Assembly (NCBI GenBank): GCA_963776055.1
Contig: CAVZLD010000015.1
Span: 248,001 to 312,000 of the forward strand
From: CAVZLD01 sp963776055
GTDB lineage: Bacteria > Planctomycetota > Planctomycetia > Pirellulales > Pirellulaceae
DNA: 64,000 nt
Direction: 5' to 3'
In this document: positions 48,567-58,330 of the stretch, in pieces
Numbering within the stretch: the stretch's first letter is position 1
Layout of the letters: every line of letters begins with the position of its first letter
Made by a program: the position numbers and the translations under genes
Notes under the pieces: model-generated
The model's database searches: none
The model's input: the letters and a program-made list of their open reading frames with translations, nothing else
Told to the model about the DNA's origin: nothing

Positions 48567-51500
48567 TCAAGTCGTTCCTCGACTTCTTCATCCGCGAGCG
48601 TTTGCTCGTTGCGATCATGGTCGTCGTGGTCGTGGCCTACGGATGGTATGCGACGAAACAGGTTCCGATGGATGCGATTCCGAATGTGGGCGAGAACCAG
48701 GTGATCGTGTTGACGGAATGGAAAGGCCGATCGCCCAAGGACGTGGAAGACCAGATCACCTACCCGCTCTCGGTGGCCCTCCAGGCGGTTCCAGACGCGA
48801 AGAGTGTACGCGGGAAGAGCATGTTCGGTTTCAGTTTCGTGCAGGTGACATTTGGGGATCGCGTGGATCTCTACTGGGCTCGATCTCGGGTCGCGGAGCA
48901 ACTGACGTCGGTCGCGGCGAGATTGCCGGATGATGTCGTTCCGATATTAGCGCCGGATGCCACGGCGCTTGGTCAGATCTATTACTACGTGCTGCAGCCT
49001 CCGGCGGGTATGGATCTGGCGGAGTTGCGTTCGAAGCAGGATTTCTTCGTTAAGTATGCGCTGCAGTCGGTCGAAGGGGTCGCCGAGGTCGCATCCATCG
49101 GCGGCTATGAGCTGCAGTACCAGGTCGAAGTGGATCCCGACGAGCTTCGGTATCACAAAGTATCCCTGAATGCCGTGGTGGAGGCGGTTGAGTCGTCCAA
49201 TATCGATGTAGGGGCCAAGACGGTCGAAGCGGGCGGCATGGAGTTTCTGGTGCGCGGCAAGGGGTTTATCGGTTCCGGAAGAACGCTGTCCGAAACGATC
49301 GAACAGATCGAAAGCACGGTCATTCTGACGCGCGATGGAATTCCCGTGCGAGTGCGCGATGTCGCTCGCGTCCAGACCGGTCCGGCCTTCCGCCGTGGAG
49401 CGTTGGATTTCAACGGCCAGGAGGCGGTTGGGGGTGTCGTGGTGATGCGATATGGCGCGAATCCGCGCGAAGTGATTCAACGCGTCAAAGCCAAAATCGC
49501 GTCTCTGGAAGAAGAACTGGATGGGATCGTAATTCATGGTGTGTACGATCGGACGTTGCTGATCGAAGAAACGGTGGCCACACTGACGGAAGCACTGGGA
49601 CAAGAGACGTTGATCACGATTGTGGTTATGGTGTTGTTTCTGTTGCACCTGCGGGCGAGTGTCGTCATCGCGATTACTTTGCCGATGGCCGTGCTGATGT
49701 CGTTCATCGCGATGAAAGTCTTCGGTGTAGATGCCAATATTATGTCGCTCGCCGGAATCGCCATTGCCATCGGCACGATGGTCGATATGGGGATTATCGT
49801 TCTGGAGAACATCTATGGTGGCCTGTCCGAATGGGAGGCGAACGGATCGCGCGGTGGCCGCGAGCAGCGGTTGGTGGTAATTCGCGAGGCGGCGGCGGAA
49901 GTGGTGCCGGCCGTGATCACGGCGGTGAGTACCACGATCGTGAGCTTCTTGCCGGTGTTCTTCCTGACGGGGCGCGACCATCGGTTGTTCACGCCGTTGG
50001 CTTGGACGAAGACTTTCGCCCTGGCCGCTAGTTTGATCGTTGCGGTGACCGTCGTGCCGATGCTCTGCCGTGTGTTTCTACGGTCGACGCGAATGCCTCG
50101 CTGGATGGGATTTGCCTCCGGCGCCGGCACGGCGGCCCTGGTGGCCGGCCTCTGTTATTTCGTCTGGCGGCCACAGATTGAGCAGTGGATTGCGCTGCCC
50201 GTCCCGGTGTTCACCGGGCTGGTGGCCGCCGTCGGTTTTCTGGCGGGGTGGTGGATCACACGCGAAAGGATTCGTCCCATTGAGCAGAACCCGGTCAGCC
50301 GCTTTGTCTTGTTTCTCTATGCCGGGCGGCTGCGCCTCGCTCTGAATCATAAGCTGGCCATGTTGTCGATCCCTGCCATGATCTTTGTGCTGGGGTTGGG
50401 AGCCTGGATCGGTTTGCCGGCGGTCTTGCGCCCGGTGGAGCACGTTTTCGCCGCTCTTGGGGCCGAGCTGAACGACGTACCGGGGTACGTTCGCGCCAAA
50501 CATGCCTTCACCGGATTGAAGACGGATGACTGGATCGCGCTGGATGAAGGGAGCTGGTTCTACATGCCAAGCCTCTATCCGGCGGCCAGTTTCTCGCAAG
50601 CCATGCAGGTACTGCAAACGCAGGATGCGATGATGCTGCAGATTCCCGAGGTCCAGGATGTGCTGGGGAAAATCGGACGCGTTGAATCGGCACTCGACCC
50701 GGCACCCGCTGCGATGATCGAAACGTATGTGATGCTCAAGTCGCCCAAACAATGGCGGCCCGGGATGACGCGACAAAAGATCTGGGACCAGATCAATCGA
50801 GTGGCCACAATGCCGGGAATCACGCCGGCTGCACCGCTGCAGCCGATCGAAGGACGCGTGGTCATGCTGCAAAGCGGTATCAAGGCATCCATGGCCGTGC
50901 GGATCTACGGCGATAGCCTTGCCGGGCTTGGTGAGGCATCGCTGGCCGTGGCCCAACATCTCCGCCAACAGCCCGTCGTGAACCGGGAAACGGTCAATCC
51001 CGACATTGTGATGGGCAAACCCTACTACGAGTTCGAGGTGGATCGCGAGGAGGCTGCTCGGTACGGTATGTCCACCATGATGGTTAACCAGATTGTGTCC
51101 GCCGGACTGGGGGGCGTCGATGTGACAACCACCGTGGAAGGGCGTGAACGCTATCCGATTCAAATCCGCTATCAACGCAACGTGCGCGAGCGACTGCACG
51201 AGCTAGAACGTATCCCGGTCGTGACGCCGACCGGTGAGGTTGTTCCGCTGAATCGGCTCGCCAATGTCAGTTCAACGTGGGGACCAGGTGCGATCCAAAG
51301 CGAAGATGCTCGACTGGTGGCACACGTCGCCTTTACTCCCTCCGGAATCGTGGGAGATCTGGAAACCGTGGAGGCCGTCATGCGGTCACTCCGAGCAGCG
51401 CGGCAGCGCGGCGAAGTGCAGTTTCCCGAGGGCAGTTTCGAACTGCAGGCCGTGGGCTCGTTTCAAAACCAACTCGAAGCGAATCGCCGACTCCTGTGGA

Positions 51501-52075
51501 TCGTGCCCACGGTGATCCTGATCAACCTGCTGCTGCACTACTTGCATTTTCGCAATCTACCCATTTCGCTTGTGGTCTTCTCCGGCATTCCCTTCGCGGC
51601 AGCCGGGGGCATGATCACCGTAGCGATGGTTGGCGTTGAGATGAATACCGCTATGTGGGTTGGATTCATCGCGCTGTTTGGTCTGGCCGCCGATGACGGA
51701 ATCGTCATGGCCACCTACATGCGCGACACGCTGCATCGCTCTACTCTCCGTAACGTTCAGGATGTGCGGCAAGCAATCTATGAGGCCGGGCTGAAACGGA
51801 TCCGGCCTTGCACGATGACCACGGTCACCACGCTGATGGCACTGTTGCCGGTGCTGATGTCCACCGGTCGAGGTGCGGATGTCGCCCGCGCAATGGCCTT
51901 GCCGGTTTTCGGGGGCATGCTGATCGAGCCGTTCACAACGTTCATTGTGCCGACGGTCTATTGCGCGTACGTGGAATTCAAAATGTGCGCCGGTTGGCAG
52001 GATGAATATTGGAAGGACGTCGATGTCGGTCATTCCGTCCCAGGCCCGCTTACGCCATCACCACCGCTGTCATAG
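48563..52075 (+). CDS. cusA: CusA/CzcA-type heavy-metal RND efflux pump
   Basis: 1,170 residues, intact frame, start overlapping the cusB stop. Classic HME-RND plan: N-terminal helix (ERLLVAIMVVVVVAYGWYA) and PMDAIPNVGENQVIVLTEW, periplasmic porter domain, helices 2-6 with IAIGTMVDMGIIVLENIYGG (the TM4 motif with Asp, closest to the Cu/Ag branch, CusA), second porter domain and helices 7-12 (GFIALFGLAADDGIVMATYM). Methionines in the second periplasmic half (for instance MQVLQTQDAMMLQIPEVQDV and SGIKASMAVRIYGDS) suit a Cu(I)/Ag(I) path. It pumps metal from the periplasm and cytoplasm to outside with CusB and the TolC-like lipoprotein. Substrate assignment (Cu/Ag) is from motif likeness only. 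Confidence 0.92.
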   Translation: MIKSFLDFFIRERLLVAIMVVVVVAYGWYATKQVPMDAIPNVGENQVIVLTEWKGRSPKDVEDQITYPLSVALQAVPDAKSVRGKSMFGFSFVQVTFGDRVDLYWARSRVAEQLTSVAARLPDDVVPILAPDATALGQIYYYVLQPPAGMDLAELRSKQDFFVKYALQSVEGVAEVASIGGYELQYQVEVDPDELRYHKVSLNAVVEAVESSNIDVGAKTVEAGGMEFLVRGKGFIGSGRTLSETIEQIESTVILTRDGIPVRVRDVARVQTGPAFRRGALDFNGQEAVGGVVVMRYGANPREVIQRVKAKIASLEEELDGIVIHGVYDRTLLIEETVATLTEALGQETLITIVVMVLFLLHLRASVVIAITLPMAVLMSFIAMKVFGVDANIMSLAGIAIAIGTMVDMGIIVLENIYGGLSEWEANGSRGGREQRLVVIREAAAEVVPAVITAVSTTIVSFLPVFFLTGRDHRLFTPLAWTKTFALAASLIVAVTVVPMLCRVFLRSTRMPRWMGFASGAGTAALVAGLCYFVWRPQIEQWIALPVPVFTGLVAAVGFLAGWWITRERIRPIEQNPVSRFVLFLYAGRLRLALNHKLAMLSIPAMIFVLGLGAWIGLPAVLRPVEHVFAALGAELNDVPGYVRAKHAFTGLKTDDWIALDEGSWFYMPSLYPAASFSQAMQVLQTQDAMMLQIPEVQDVLGKIGRVESALDPAPAAMIETYVMLKSPKQWRPGMTRQKIWDQINRVATMPGITPAAPLQPIEGRVVMLQSGIKASMAVRIYGDSLAGLGEASLAVAQHLRQQPVVNRETVNPDIVMGKPYYEFEVDREEAARYGMSTMMVNQIVSAGLGGVDVTTTVEGRERYPIQIRYQRNVRERLHELERIPVVTPTGEVVPLNRLANVSSTWGPGAIQSEDARLVAHVAFTPSGIVGDLETVEAVMRSLRAARQRGEVQFPEGSFELQAVGSFQNQLEANRRLLWIVPTVILINLLLHYLHFRNLPISLVVFSGIPFAAAGGMITVAMVGVEMNTAMWVGFIALFGLAADDGIVMATYMRDTLHRSTLRNVQDVRQAIYEAGLKRIRPCTMTTVTTLMALLPVLMSTGRGADVARAMALPVFGGMLIEPFTTFIVPTVYCAYVEFKMCAGWQDEYWKDVDVGHSVPGPLTPSPPLS

Positions 52076-52079
52076 AGGC

Positions 52080-52215
52080 GCTCGGCACACACCAGGCCCA
52101 GAATAGCAGAGTGACCCCAGAACAGCGAACAGCACGCTGGGTTCAAGTAGGGTGGCCCCAGAATAGTGAACAGTAGGGTGGGCTCAGCTCGCGGAGCGAG
52201 CGCAAGCCCACCATC
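52080..52215. repeat. Degenerate repeats and stem-loop after cusA
   Basis: CCCCAGAATAGTGAACAGTA and near copies (CCCAGAATAGCAGAGTGA, CCCCAGAACAGCGAACAG) occur in a row, then GTGGGCT...AGCCCAC (52178-52211) forms a stem containing a second stem (CTCGC/GCGAG). The same TAGGGTGGGC repeat family is at 36175-36242. Bases 52216-52700 contain no supported gene. Confidence 0.7.
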
Positions 52216-52700
52216 GGCTGTGCTGCGCAAATCCCCAGCGGTTTGCCCGGGGCAACGGTTGGCGGGCTTGTGCTTCGCTGCGCACGTACCATGGTCGTTG
52301 GATTGTGCTGACAATCCCCCGCACGAGCTTGCGCAGGATCCTGGCACAACCATGTTGCGTGGTCGCAGGATCTGTTGCGCCTCGCCAAGCCCACCAACCC
52401 TATCGCCGGATCACGATACCCATCGCTTCCTCGATGTCCGTCCACGAAGTCGGGGATGGTGGTGGTGGCGTTCCACTGCACGGGCGAATTGCGGTCCTGT
52501 GCGGTGGCAATGAAATCTGAGCGAGTGGGTGGTCGTTATCAAGATCTGGCCTACGATAGATGTTCCTGATCGCCGCGTAGGGGATTCCCTTCGGGGTAAC
52601 TAACGGGAGCTCGAAAGACCTCGGCTTCGCGTTGCTCGGCGAGTTTCATTACCAGCACAGACTTGCATCGGAATCAGACCACTTCGAACGGAGCACGGAA

Positions 52701-53807
52701 ATGTCGAATTCGCCGATCACCGGTCACAAGCTTCTCAGTGACTTTGACTTGCATGGCCTGTCTCTGCCGAACCGCGTTGTGATGGCACCGATGACGCGTG
52801 CGCGAGCGGGAAAGAGTCGGGTTCCGAACGCAATGATGGCGGAGTACTATTCGCAGCGATCATCCGCGGGGTTGATCCTCACGGAAGCGACAACGATCTC
52901 CGAGCAGGCCAACGGATGGAACGAATCGGCGGGGATTTACACTGACGAAATGACCGAAGGATGGATGTCAGTCGTCGACGCAGTCCACGGTGGCGGAGGA
53001 CGAATCTACTTGCAGTTATGGCACTGTGGCCGTGCGTCTCACAGCGATTTTCACGAGGGGAAACCCGCCGTTGCGCCTTCGGCGATTGCGATCAACGCCG
53101 AGTACATCCACACGCCGAAGGGGAAGAAACCGCATGAGACGCCGCGGGCGCTCGAAACGGCGGATCTCCCACAAATTGTCGAAGATTACCGTGCGGCCGC
53201 AATCCGCGCGCGGTCCGCTGGTTTTGATGGTGTCGAAATCCATTCGGCCAACGGCTATCTGCTGGACACATTTCTGCAGTCGAAGACGAATCAGCGGCAG
53301 GACGAGTACGGTGGTAGTGTGGAGAATCGATACCGGCTGCTGGGGGAAGTCGTTCAGGCCGTCGTCGACGTGTGGTCCAAGGACCGCGTGGGTGTGCGAA
53401 TCTCGCCAAACGGCGCCTTCAATGACATGGGTTCGCCCGACTATCGGGAGCAGTTCACCTACGTTGCCCAGCAACTCAACCGTCTGAGCGTGGGCTATTT
53501 GCACGTGATGGACGGGCTCGGCTTCGGTTTTCACGAACTGGGCGATCCAATGACACTGGTGGAATTCCGCCAAGTCTTCGATGGCCCGCTGATGGGAAAC
53601 TGCGGTTACACGCAAGAGACGGCGGAGGAAGCAATTGCCTCGGGGAGAGCGGATTTGATCTCGTTTGGTCGACCGTTCATCAGCAACCCCGATTTGGTCG
53701 AACGCTTTTCTCAAGGATGGCCACTGGCTGCCGAAGCCCGGATGTCGGCGTGGTACAGTCCGACGGGCGCGAAGGGATATACCGATTTCCCCGTGCACCA
53801 GGCGTGA
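52701..53807 (+). CDS. Old Yellow Enzyme-type NADH:flavin oxidoreductase / alkene reductase
   Basis: 368 residues from ATG 52701. FMN-binding TIM barrel of the classical OYE (NemA/XenB) group: LSLPNRVVMAPMTRARAGKS, LILTEATTISEQANGW, YLQLWHCGRASHSDF (FMN Gln/His/Arg region), then EIHSANGYLLDTFLQSKTNQ with the catalytic His/Asn pair (HSAN) and RQDEYGGSVENR, and ADLISFGRPFISNPDLVERF near the end. Reduces activated C=C bonds or nitro groups using NAD(P)H; the natural substrate is unknown. Cytoplasmic, single gene, no obvious operon partner; the divergent symporter follows on the other strand. Frame intact. Confidence 0.92.
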   Translation: MSNSPITGHKLLSDFDLHGLSLPNRVVMAPMTRARAGKSRVPNAMMAEYYSQRSSAGLILTEATTISEQANGWNESAGIYTDEMTEGWMSVVDAVHGGGGRIYLQLWHCGRASHSDFHEGKPAVAPSAIAINAEYIHTPKGKKPHETPRALETADLPQIVEDYRAAAIRARSAGFDGVEIHSANGYLLDTFLQSKTNQRQDEYGGSVENRYRLLGEVVQAVVDVWSKDRVGVRISPNGAFNDMGSPDYREQFTYVAQQLNRLSVGYLHVMDGLGFGFHELGDPMTLVEFRQVFDGPLMGNCGYTQETAEEAIASGRADLISFGRPFISNPDLVERFSQGWPLAAEARMSAWYSPTGAKGYTDFPVHQA

Positions 53808-53869
53808 GTTGGTGGCTTTGTCCGCGAATCCGGCCGCGAGTGGCGCAAGCCCGCTGCCGTGTCGCGGCT

Positions 53870-55570
53870 TCAACGAAGAAGCACGTACAGCACAACCAGC
53901 GTACCGAACAGCAGCAGACTCAGCAGCTTGTAGTTACCGATCCCTTTCCAACCGGGGCTCCGCAGAGCATCCATCGGATGTGGCCAGACGAGGGCGGACT
54001 GATCTGCTGTCAACTCGTCGGGTCTGAGCCATGACACGAGCGCGTGGAACCCGAGGCAGAACATGCAGAGCCAAAAGGAGGCGACCATCCAGTGCATCTC
54101 GATGATTGTCGTCGCCAGCGGTCCGCCGCCGAGCAGACGGATCAAGCCATCGTGCAGCCAGCGAAGCTTCTCCATCGATTCGGTGCCCGACAAGTTGACG
54201 ATAAAAGCGAACAGTCCCACCAGAAAGCCACCTATCAGTGTGGCAATGGATCCGGTGCTCGAAGCCCCGCGCCAGAAGATCCCGAGCAAGAAGGTTGCGG
54301 TGATCGGTGGAGCGATGTAGCAGATCATCGTGGCCATCATCCCGAAAATCGATTCAAACTGAGAGATGAACGGAGACCAGGCGATCGCGACAAACATTCC
54401 GACGATCGTCACGCACCGGCCCACGACCACCAGCCGATGTTCCGACATGTTGGGGACCCACCGCTGAAATAGGTCGTACGAAAAAAGCGTCGCGACGGAA
54501 TTCAACGCGCCGGAAACCGTGCTCATCGCAGCGGCCAGCAGAGCGGCGGCAACCACGCCCCGCAGTCCCGTGGGCATCAGATGCTCGATCATAAAGGAAT
54601 AGGCGTCCTGGGATTCCGGAGGCGATGAATCTCCGAAGGCGCCCTGTTGCACGAGCACGTAGCACATCAGGCCCGGTAGCACGAGGATGAACACCGGTAG
54701 AATCTTGATGAATCCAGCGAAGAGCGCTCCCGTCCGCGCATGGTCCTCGCTTTTTGCTCCCAGAACACGTTGCACGATCGTCTGATCGGTACACCAGTAC
54801 CAGATTCCAATCACCGGGTAACCCAGGAACACGCCGTACCACGGCAACCCGCCAGGTTCTGTCGAGCTGCGCAGCATTGTCAACTTGACCAATTCGTCGT
54901 TTGACTGCAGCGTTTCACGGATGCCACTCCAGCCGCCAGCTTCCGTCAGTGCGATTACGGTTACACAAATTGCGCCGACCAACAGCACGATCGTCTGAAT
55001 TGCCTCCGTGGTGACCACGGCAATCAGTCCGCCGATGGCCGTGTAGAGCCCGGTCATGCCGGCGATCGCCATGATCGTTACCAGGAGGTATTTTTCGGGG
55101 ATCCCCAGCAGTCCGTGCATCACGATCGCTGCGGTATAGAGCGTGAACCCAATGTGGATGAAGATGGCGGATACAATCGAGACAAACGCCAGCCAGTCTC
55201 GGCTTGCGCGACTGTACCGTCGTTCGAGAAAGTCGGGTAACGTCGCAACGCGACTGCGAACGTAAAACGGTGCGAAGAAGAGGGCCAGCAGTATCAGGGT
55301 AAATCCGGCCATCAGTTCGAAGTTTCCAAACGCCAGTCCGTTTTGATATCCCTCTTGGGCCAGGGCGACGAGGTGAAGTGTGGAGATGTTCGTCGAGAAC
55401 AGCGCGAGGCCAATGATGGGCCAAGTGAGCGTTCCACCGGCGAGGAAGTAGTCTTTGCTCTCCCCGCCGCGGCGACGGTGTCGCAGACCGACCCAGCAGC
55501 CGAATGTGACAATTCCCACCAGGTAGACGATGATGACGGCGATGTCGACAGGCCCGATGGCTGGCTTCAT
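53870..55570 (-). CDS. Sodium:solute symporter (SSS/SGLT family)
   Basis: 566 residues on the minus strand from ATG 55570, 13-14 membrane segments. MKPAIGPVDIAVIIVYLVGI, then SKDYFLAGGTLTWPIIGLAL, ALFSTNISTLHLVALAQEGY (helix 1 with the Na+/sugar site) and LPDFLERRYSRASRDWLAF are the SSS/SGLT (vSGLT-like) hallmarks. IWYWCTDQTIVQRVLGAK and AALLAAAMSTVSGALNSVAT (the Na2-site helix) follow. It probably imports a sugar or sugar derivative with Na+ for the neighbouring DUF1080/oxidoreductase/ThuA cluster, divergent at 55960-59236. Frame intact. Confidence 0.92.
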   Translation of the reverse strand: MKPAIGPVDIAVIIVYLVGIVTFGCWVGLRHRRRGGESKDYFLAGGTLTWPIIGLALFSTNISTLHLVALAQEGYQNGLAFGNFELMAGFTLILLALFFAPFYVRSRVATLPDFLERRYSRASRDWLAFVSIVSAIFIHIGFTLYTAAIVMHGLLGIPEKYLLVTIMAIAGMTGLYTAIGGLIAVVTTEAIQTIVLLVGAICVTVIALTEAGGWSGIRETLQSNDELVKLTMLRSSTEPGGLPWYGVFLGYPVIGIWYWCTDQTIVQRVLGAKSEDHARTGALFAGFIKILPVFILVLPGLMCYVLVQQGAFGDSSPPESQDAYSFMIEHLMPTGLRGVVAAALLAAAMSTVSGALNSVATLFSYDLFQRWVPNMSEHRLVVVGRCVTIVGMFVAIAWSPFISQFESIFGMMATMICYIAPPITATFLLGIFWRGASSTGSIATLIGGFLVGLFAFIVNLSGTESMEKLRWLHDGLIRLLGGGPLATTIIEMHWMVASFWLCMFCLGFHALVSWLRPDELTADQSALVWPHPMDALRSPGWKGIGNYKLLSLLLFGTLVVLYVLLR

Positions 55571-55959
55571 AGTCCCGGTTCTTATCTGGTACGTGCGCCT
55601 TCCGCGATGGCGCCAACGTAAGGGGAAGGAAGTGGCTGGAATCTAAGGAGTGTCTGCCCACGCAGCGTATCGGTTATAGCGTACTCATCGCATCGTCGGA
55701 ATACTATCGGCGAGCCAGTGGATTCGCCGTGCAGCGGCCGGGAAGATCTGGCTGGTGCAGATGTGGGATGCCATGCGAGGGATCCATCGCCGCGGAAAAT
55801 TCGTTGTCCGATCCGCGCGAGGGACCAAGTGCCGCGGCGGATCGGGTATAACGAGCATTGCTCGCAAGGGATGCCATCGACCGTTGGCGTGATCGCACGG
55901 TCTGGTGCATCATTCACCTGCGTTCTGGAATGTCGCGTAATGGAAAGGTGGCCGGTCCG
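55571..55959. other. Divergent intergenic region between symporter and DUF1080 genes
   Basis: 390 bases that should contain the promoters of both transcription units. No gene recognised. The DUF1080 frame is open upstream of its start, and ATG 55930 is an alternative start. Confidence 0.45.
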
Positions 55960-56724
55960 ATGAGTGGGAAGCAAGTTCTCCGTGCGGCTTTGTTGATGGG
56001 TGTGTCGTGTTGCGCAACGGGTGTTGCCCAGGAGCAGGCACAGGACAACGTTCCCCCACCCGGGTTTCGCGCTCTGTTCAACGGCAAAGATTTTACGGGT
56101 TGGAAGGTGCCGACGGGCGACAATGGACACTGGAAAGTCATCGACGGCGTGATCGATTACGACGCGCAGAGCGAGTCGACGGGCGATAAGAACTTGTGGC
56201 ACACGGAAGACTTCCAGGATTTTGAGCTCCACGTGGATTGGCGAATCAAGGAGACGCCCTACGTGAACCCGCGGATTCCGTACATTTTGCCGGATGGAAC
56301 GCACGCGCGAGATATCACCGGAAGCGAAATGCGGTTGGCTCTGCCGGATTCCGACAGCGGTGTGTTCTTGCGCGGCGCCGGTAAGAACCAAGTGAACATC
56401 TGGTGCTGGCCCATCGGTTCGGGCGAGTTCTACGGCTATCGAACGGATGCGTCGATGCCGGCGGAGGTTCGTGCGGGGGTCACTCCCCGTCATCAGGCGG
56501 ACCGACCGGTTGGACAATGGAATCGGTTCGAAATCACGACTCGCGGCGACCGGGTCACGGTTGTCCTCAATGGCGTGAAAGTGATCGAACAGGCACAACT
56601 GCCGGGGATTGCGGAGAGTGGCCCGATTGCGCTGCAGCATCACGGAGCCATGCGAGACGGTCAGTGGACCGGTCCCCCCAGCCTGGTGCAGTTTAAGAAT
56701 ATCTTTATCCAAGAACTGAATTAG
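55960..56724 (+). CDS. DUF1080 / 3-keto-disaccharide hydrolase-like secreted protein
   Basis: 254 residues from ATG 55960. Signal peptide MSGKQVLRAALLMGVSCCAT, then the DUF1080 jelly roll (concanavalin-like): FRALFNGKDFTGWKVPTGDN, GHWKVIDGVIDYDA, EDFQDFELHVDWRIKE, DSDSGVFLRG, NRFEITTRGDRVTVVLNGVK, IALQHHGA. Proteins of this family are proposed to bind or hydrolyse 3-keto-glucosides or glycosides in the periplasm. First gene of a three-gene run with Gfo/Idh/MocA (47 bases on) and ThuA. Frame intact. Confidence 0.88.
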   Translation: MSGKQVLRAALLMGVSCCATGVAQEQAQDNVPPPGFRALFNGKDFTGWKVPTGDNGHWKVIDGVIDYDAQSESTGDKNLWHTEDFQDFELHVDWRIKETPYVNPRIPYILPDGTHARDITGSEMRLALPDSDSGVFLRGAGKNQVNIWCWPIGSGEFYGYRTDASMPAEVRAGVTPRHQADRPVGQWNRFEITTRGDRVTVVLNGVKVIEQAQLPGIAESGPIALQHHGAMRDGQWTGPPSLVQFKNIFIQELN

Positions 56725-56771
56725 CGCGAGAAGTCCGTTCTCGCTCGTTCATCCGGCTCGGGAGGCTCTTC

Positions 56772-58277
56772 ATGAAGACGCACGTACATCGCCGCCGTTT
56801 TCTGGGCTCCACCCTGGCGACGGGGGCGTTCACGATTGTTCCACGCCATGTGCTCGGCGGAGAAGGATATGTGGCTCCCAACGATAAGCTGAACCTGGCC
56901 CACATCGGGATGGGAACGCAAGGTTTTCGCGAACTCGGCGGTTTACTCGAGGATCCCGCCGTGCAGATCGTTGCCGTTTGCGATCCGAACAAGGACAGCA
57001 GCGATTATGTCGAGTGGGGCAAGAATGGCATTCGGAACTTGATTCGCCAGTATTTGAGCAATCCTTCGTGGCGCGAGAACGACCGTGGGTGCCCCGGAGG
57101 TCGTGACGTGGGACGCGAGGTCGTGGAGACTTACTACGCGAAGCAGCGGGAGACAGGGGAGTTTCAAGGCTGCAAAGCCTATGCGGATTTCCGCGAACTG
57201 CTGGAACAGGAACGGGATCTCGATGCGGTGAAAGTGATGACGCCCGATCATCTGCACGCTGCGGTCTCGATCGACGCCATGAACCGCGGCAAACACGTCC
57301 TGATGCATAAGCCGCTGGCCAACCGGCTTCGCGAAGGTCGGCTCGTGATCGAAGCGGCCCGCCAATCGAAAGTCGCGACGCATCTGTTGGCGTACGGCAG
57401 CGGTGCGGGCAACGGGCGGATTGTGCAGCAGATCCAAGCGGGAGTCATCGGACCGCTGCGAGAAGTGCACAACTGGACGAACCGGCCAGTATGGCCTCAG
57501 TACAGCGAGATTCCGAAAGATCGACCGCCGGTTCCGGAGGGATTCGATTGGGATCTATGGCTTGGTCCCGTGCCTCACCGACCGTATCATCCGCACTACA
57601 CCCACACGGTCTTTCGTGGTTGGTATGACTTTGGTGGCGGTTCCATGGCCGATATGGGAATCTACAGTCTTTGGCCGGTATTCACCGGGCTGAATCTGCC
57701 GACGCCGCAGACCGCCGAGGCGACCGCGACGCACGCCTGTTCGATTGTGGATCTGGTGAGTCGCGTGACGACGAATGACTTCTCCTACCCAACAGCTTGT
57801 ACGCTGCGGTTCCATTTCGCCGCGCACGATGCGCTGCCGCCCCTGGATCTATTCTGGTATGACGGTGGCATGCAACCTCGATTGCCCCAGGAAATCGAGC
57901 AACATGACCTCGAAATCGGCCGGGAAGGGATTCTCTTTGTCGGCGATGATGGCTTGATCCTGGCCGGTTTTCATGGGCAGGAACCGTGGTTGTTTGCCCA
58001 CGGCAAGCGCGAACGACTGGTGATCCATGACGACGACGCTGAAGCCCGCGGTCGTTCGCGGCGTCATCACCCCTGGCTGAAGGCCTGCCAGGGTGGAGCG
58101 GCCTCGCCCGGTAGTTTTCTGAATGCGGCGGCCATCACCGACACGGTGAACCTGGGCACCGTTGCTCTGCGGGCTGGTCGAAAAGTAGAATTGGACAGTC
58201 CGAATCTGAGGATTGCCAATGTTCCGGAAGCCAACCGCTTCCTGAGTCGGGAGTATCGCGAGGGGTGGGAGCTGTGA
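56772..58277 (+). CDS. Tat-exported Gfo/Idh/MocA-family oxidoreductase
   Basis: 501 residues from ATG 56772. Twin-arginine signal VHRRRFLGSTLATGAFTIVP, then the NAD(P)-binding half LNLAHIGMGTQGFRELGGLL and VQIVAVCDPNKD, and VKVMTPDHLHAAVSIDAMNR. The usual EKP motif appears as HVLMHKPLANRLREGRLVIE, with His in place of Glu, as in other planctomycete members. The C-terminal half contains DFGGGSMADMGIYSLWPVF. The family oxidises or reduces sugars at C3 (for example 3-keto-glycoside formation). Periplasmic, folded with cofactor before export. Between DUF1080 and ThuA. Frame intact. Confidence 0.9.
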   Translation: MKTHVHRRRFLGSTLATGAFTIVPRHVLGGEGYVAPNDKLNLAHIGMGTQGFRELGGLLEDPAVQIVAVCDPNKDSSDYVEWGKNGIRNLIRQYLSNPSWRENDRGCPGGRDVGREVVETYYAKQRETGEFQGCKAYADFRELLEQERDLDAVKVMTPDHLHAAVSIDAMNRGKHVLMHKPLANRLREGRLVIEAARQSKVATHLLAYGSGAGNGRIVQQIQAGVIGPLREVHNWTNRPVWPQYSEIPKDRPPVPEGFDWDLWLGPVPHRPYHPHYTHTVFRGWYDFGGGSMADMGIYSLWPVFTGLNLPTPQTAEATATHACSIVDLVSRVTTNDFSYPTACTLRFHFAAHDALPPLDLFWYDGGMQPRLPQEIEQHDLEIGREGILFVGDDGLILAGFHGQEPWLFAHGKRERLVIHDDDAEARGRSRRHHPWLKACQGGAASPGSFLNAAAITDTVNLGTVALRAGRKVELDSPNLRIANVPEANRFLSREYREGWEL

Positions 58278-58330
58278 TGAGGCTCTCGCTTGACACCACG
58301 CTTGGAATGTCTAAAGAGGAAATCGACACA

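Noticed and set aside
48947..49981. Long minus-strand open frame opposite cusA
   Set aside because: His/Arg-rich translation with no domain; the sense gene is a certain RND pump.
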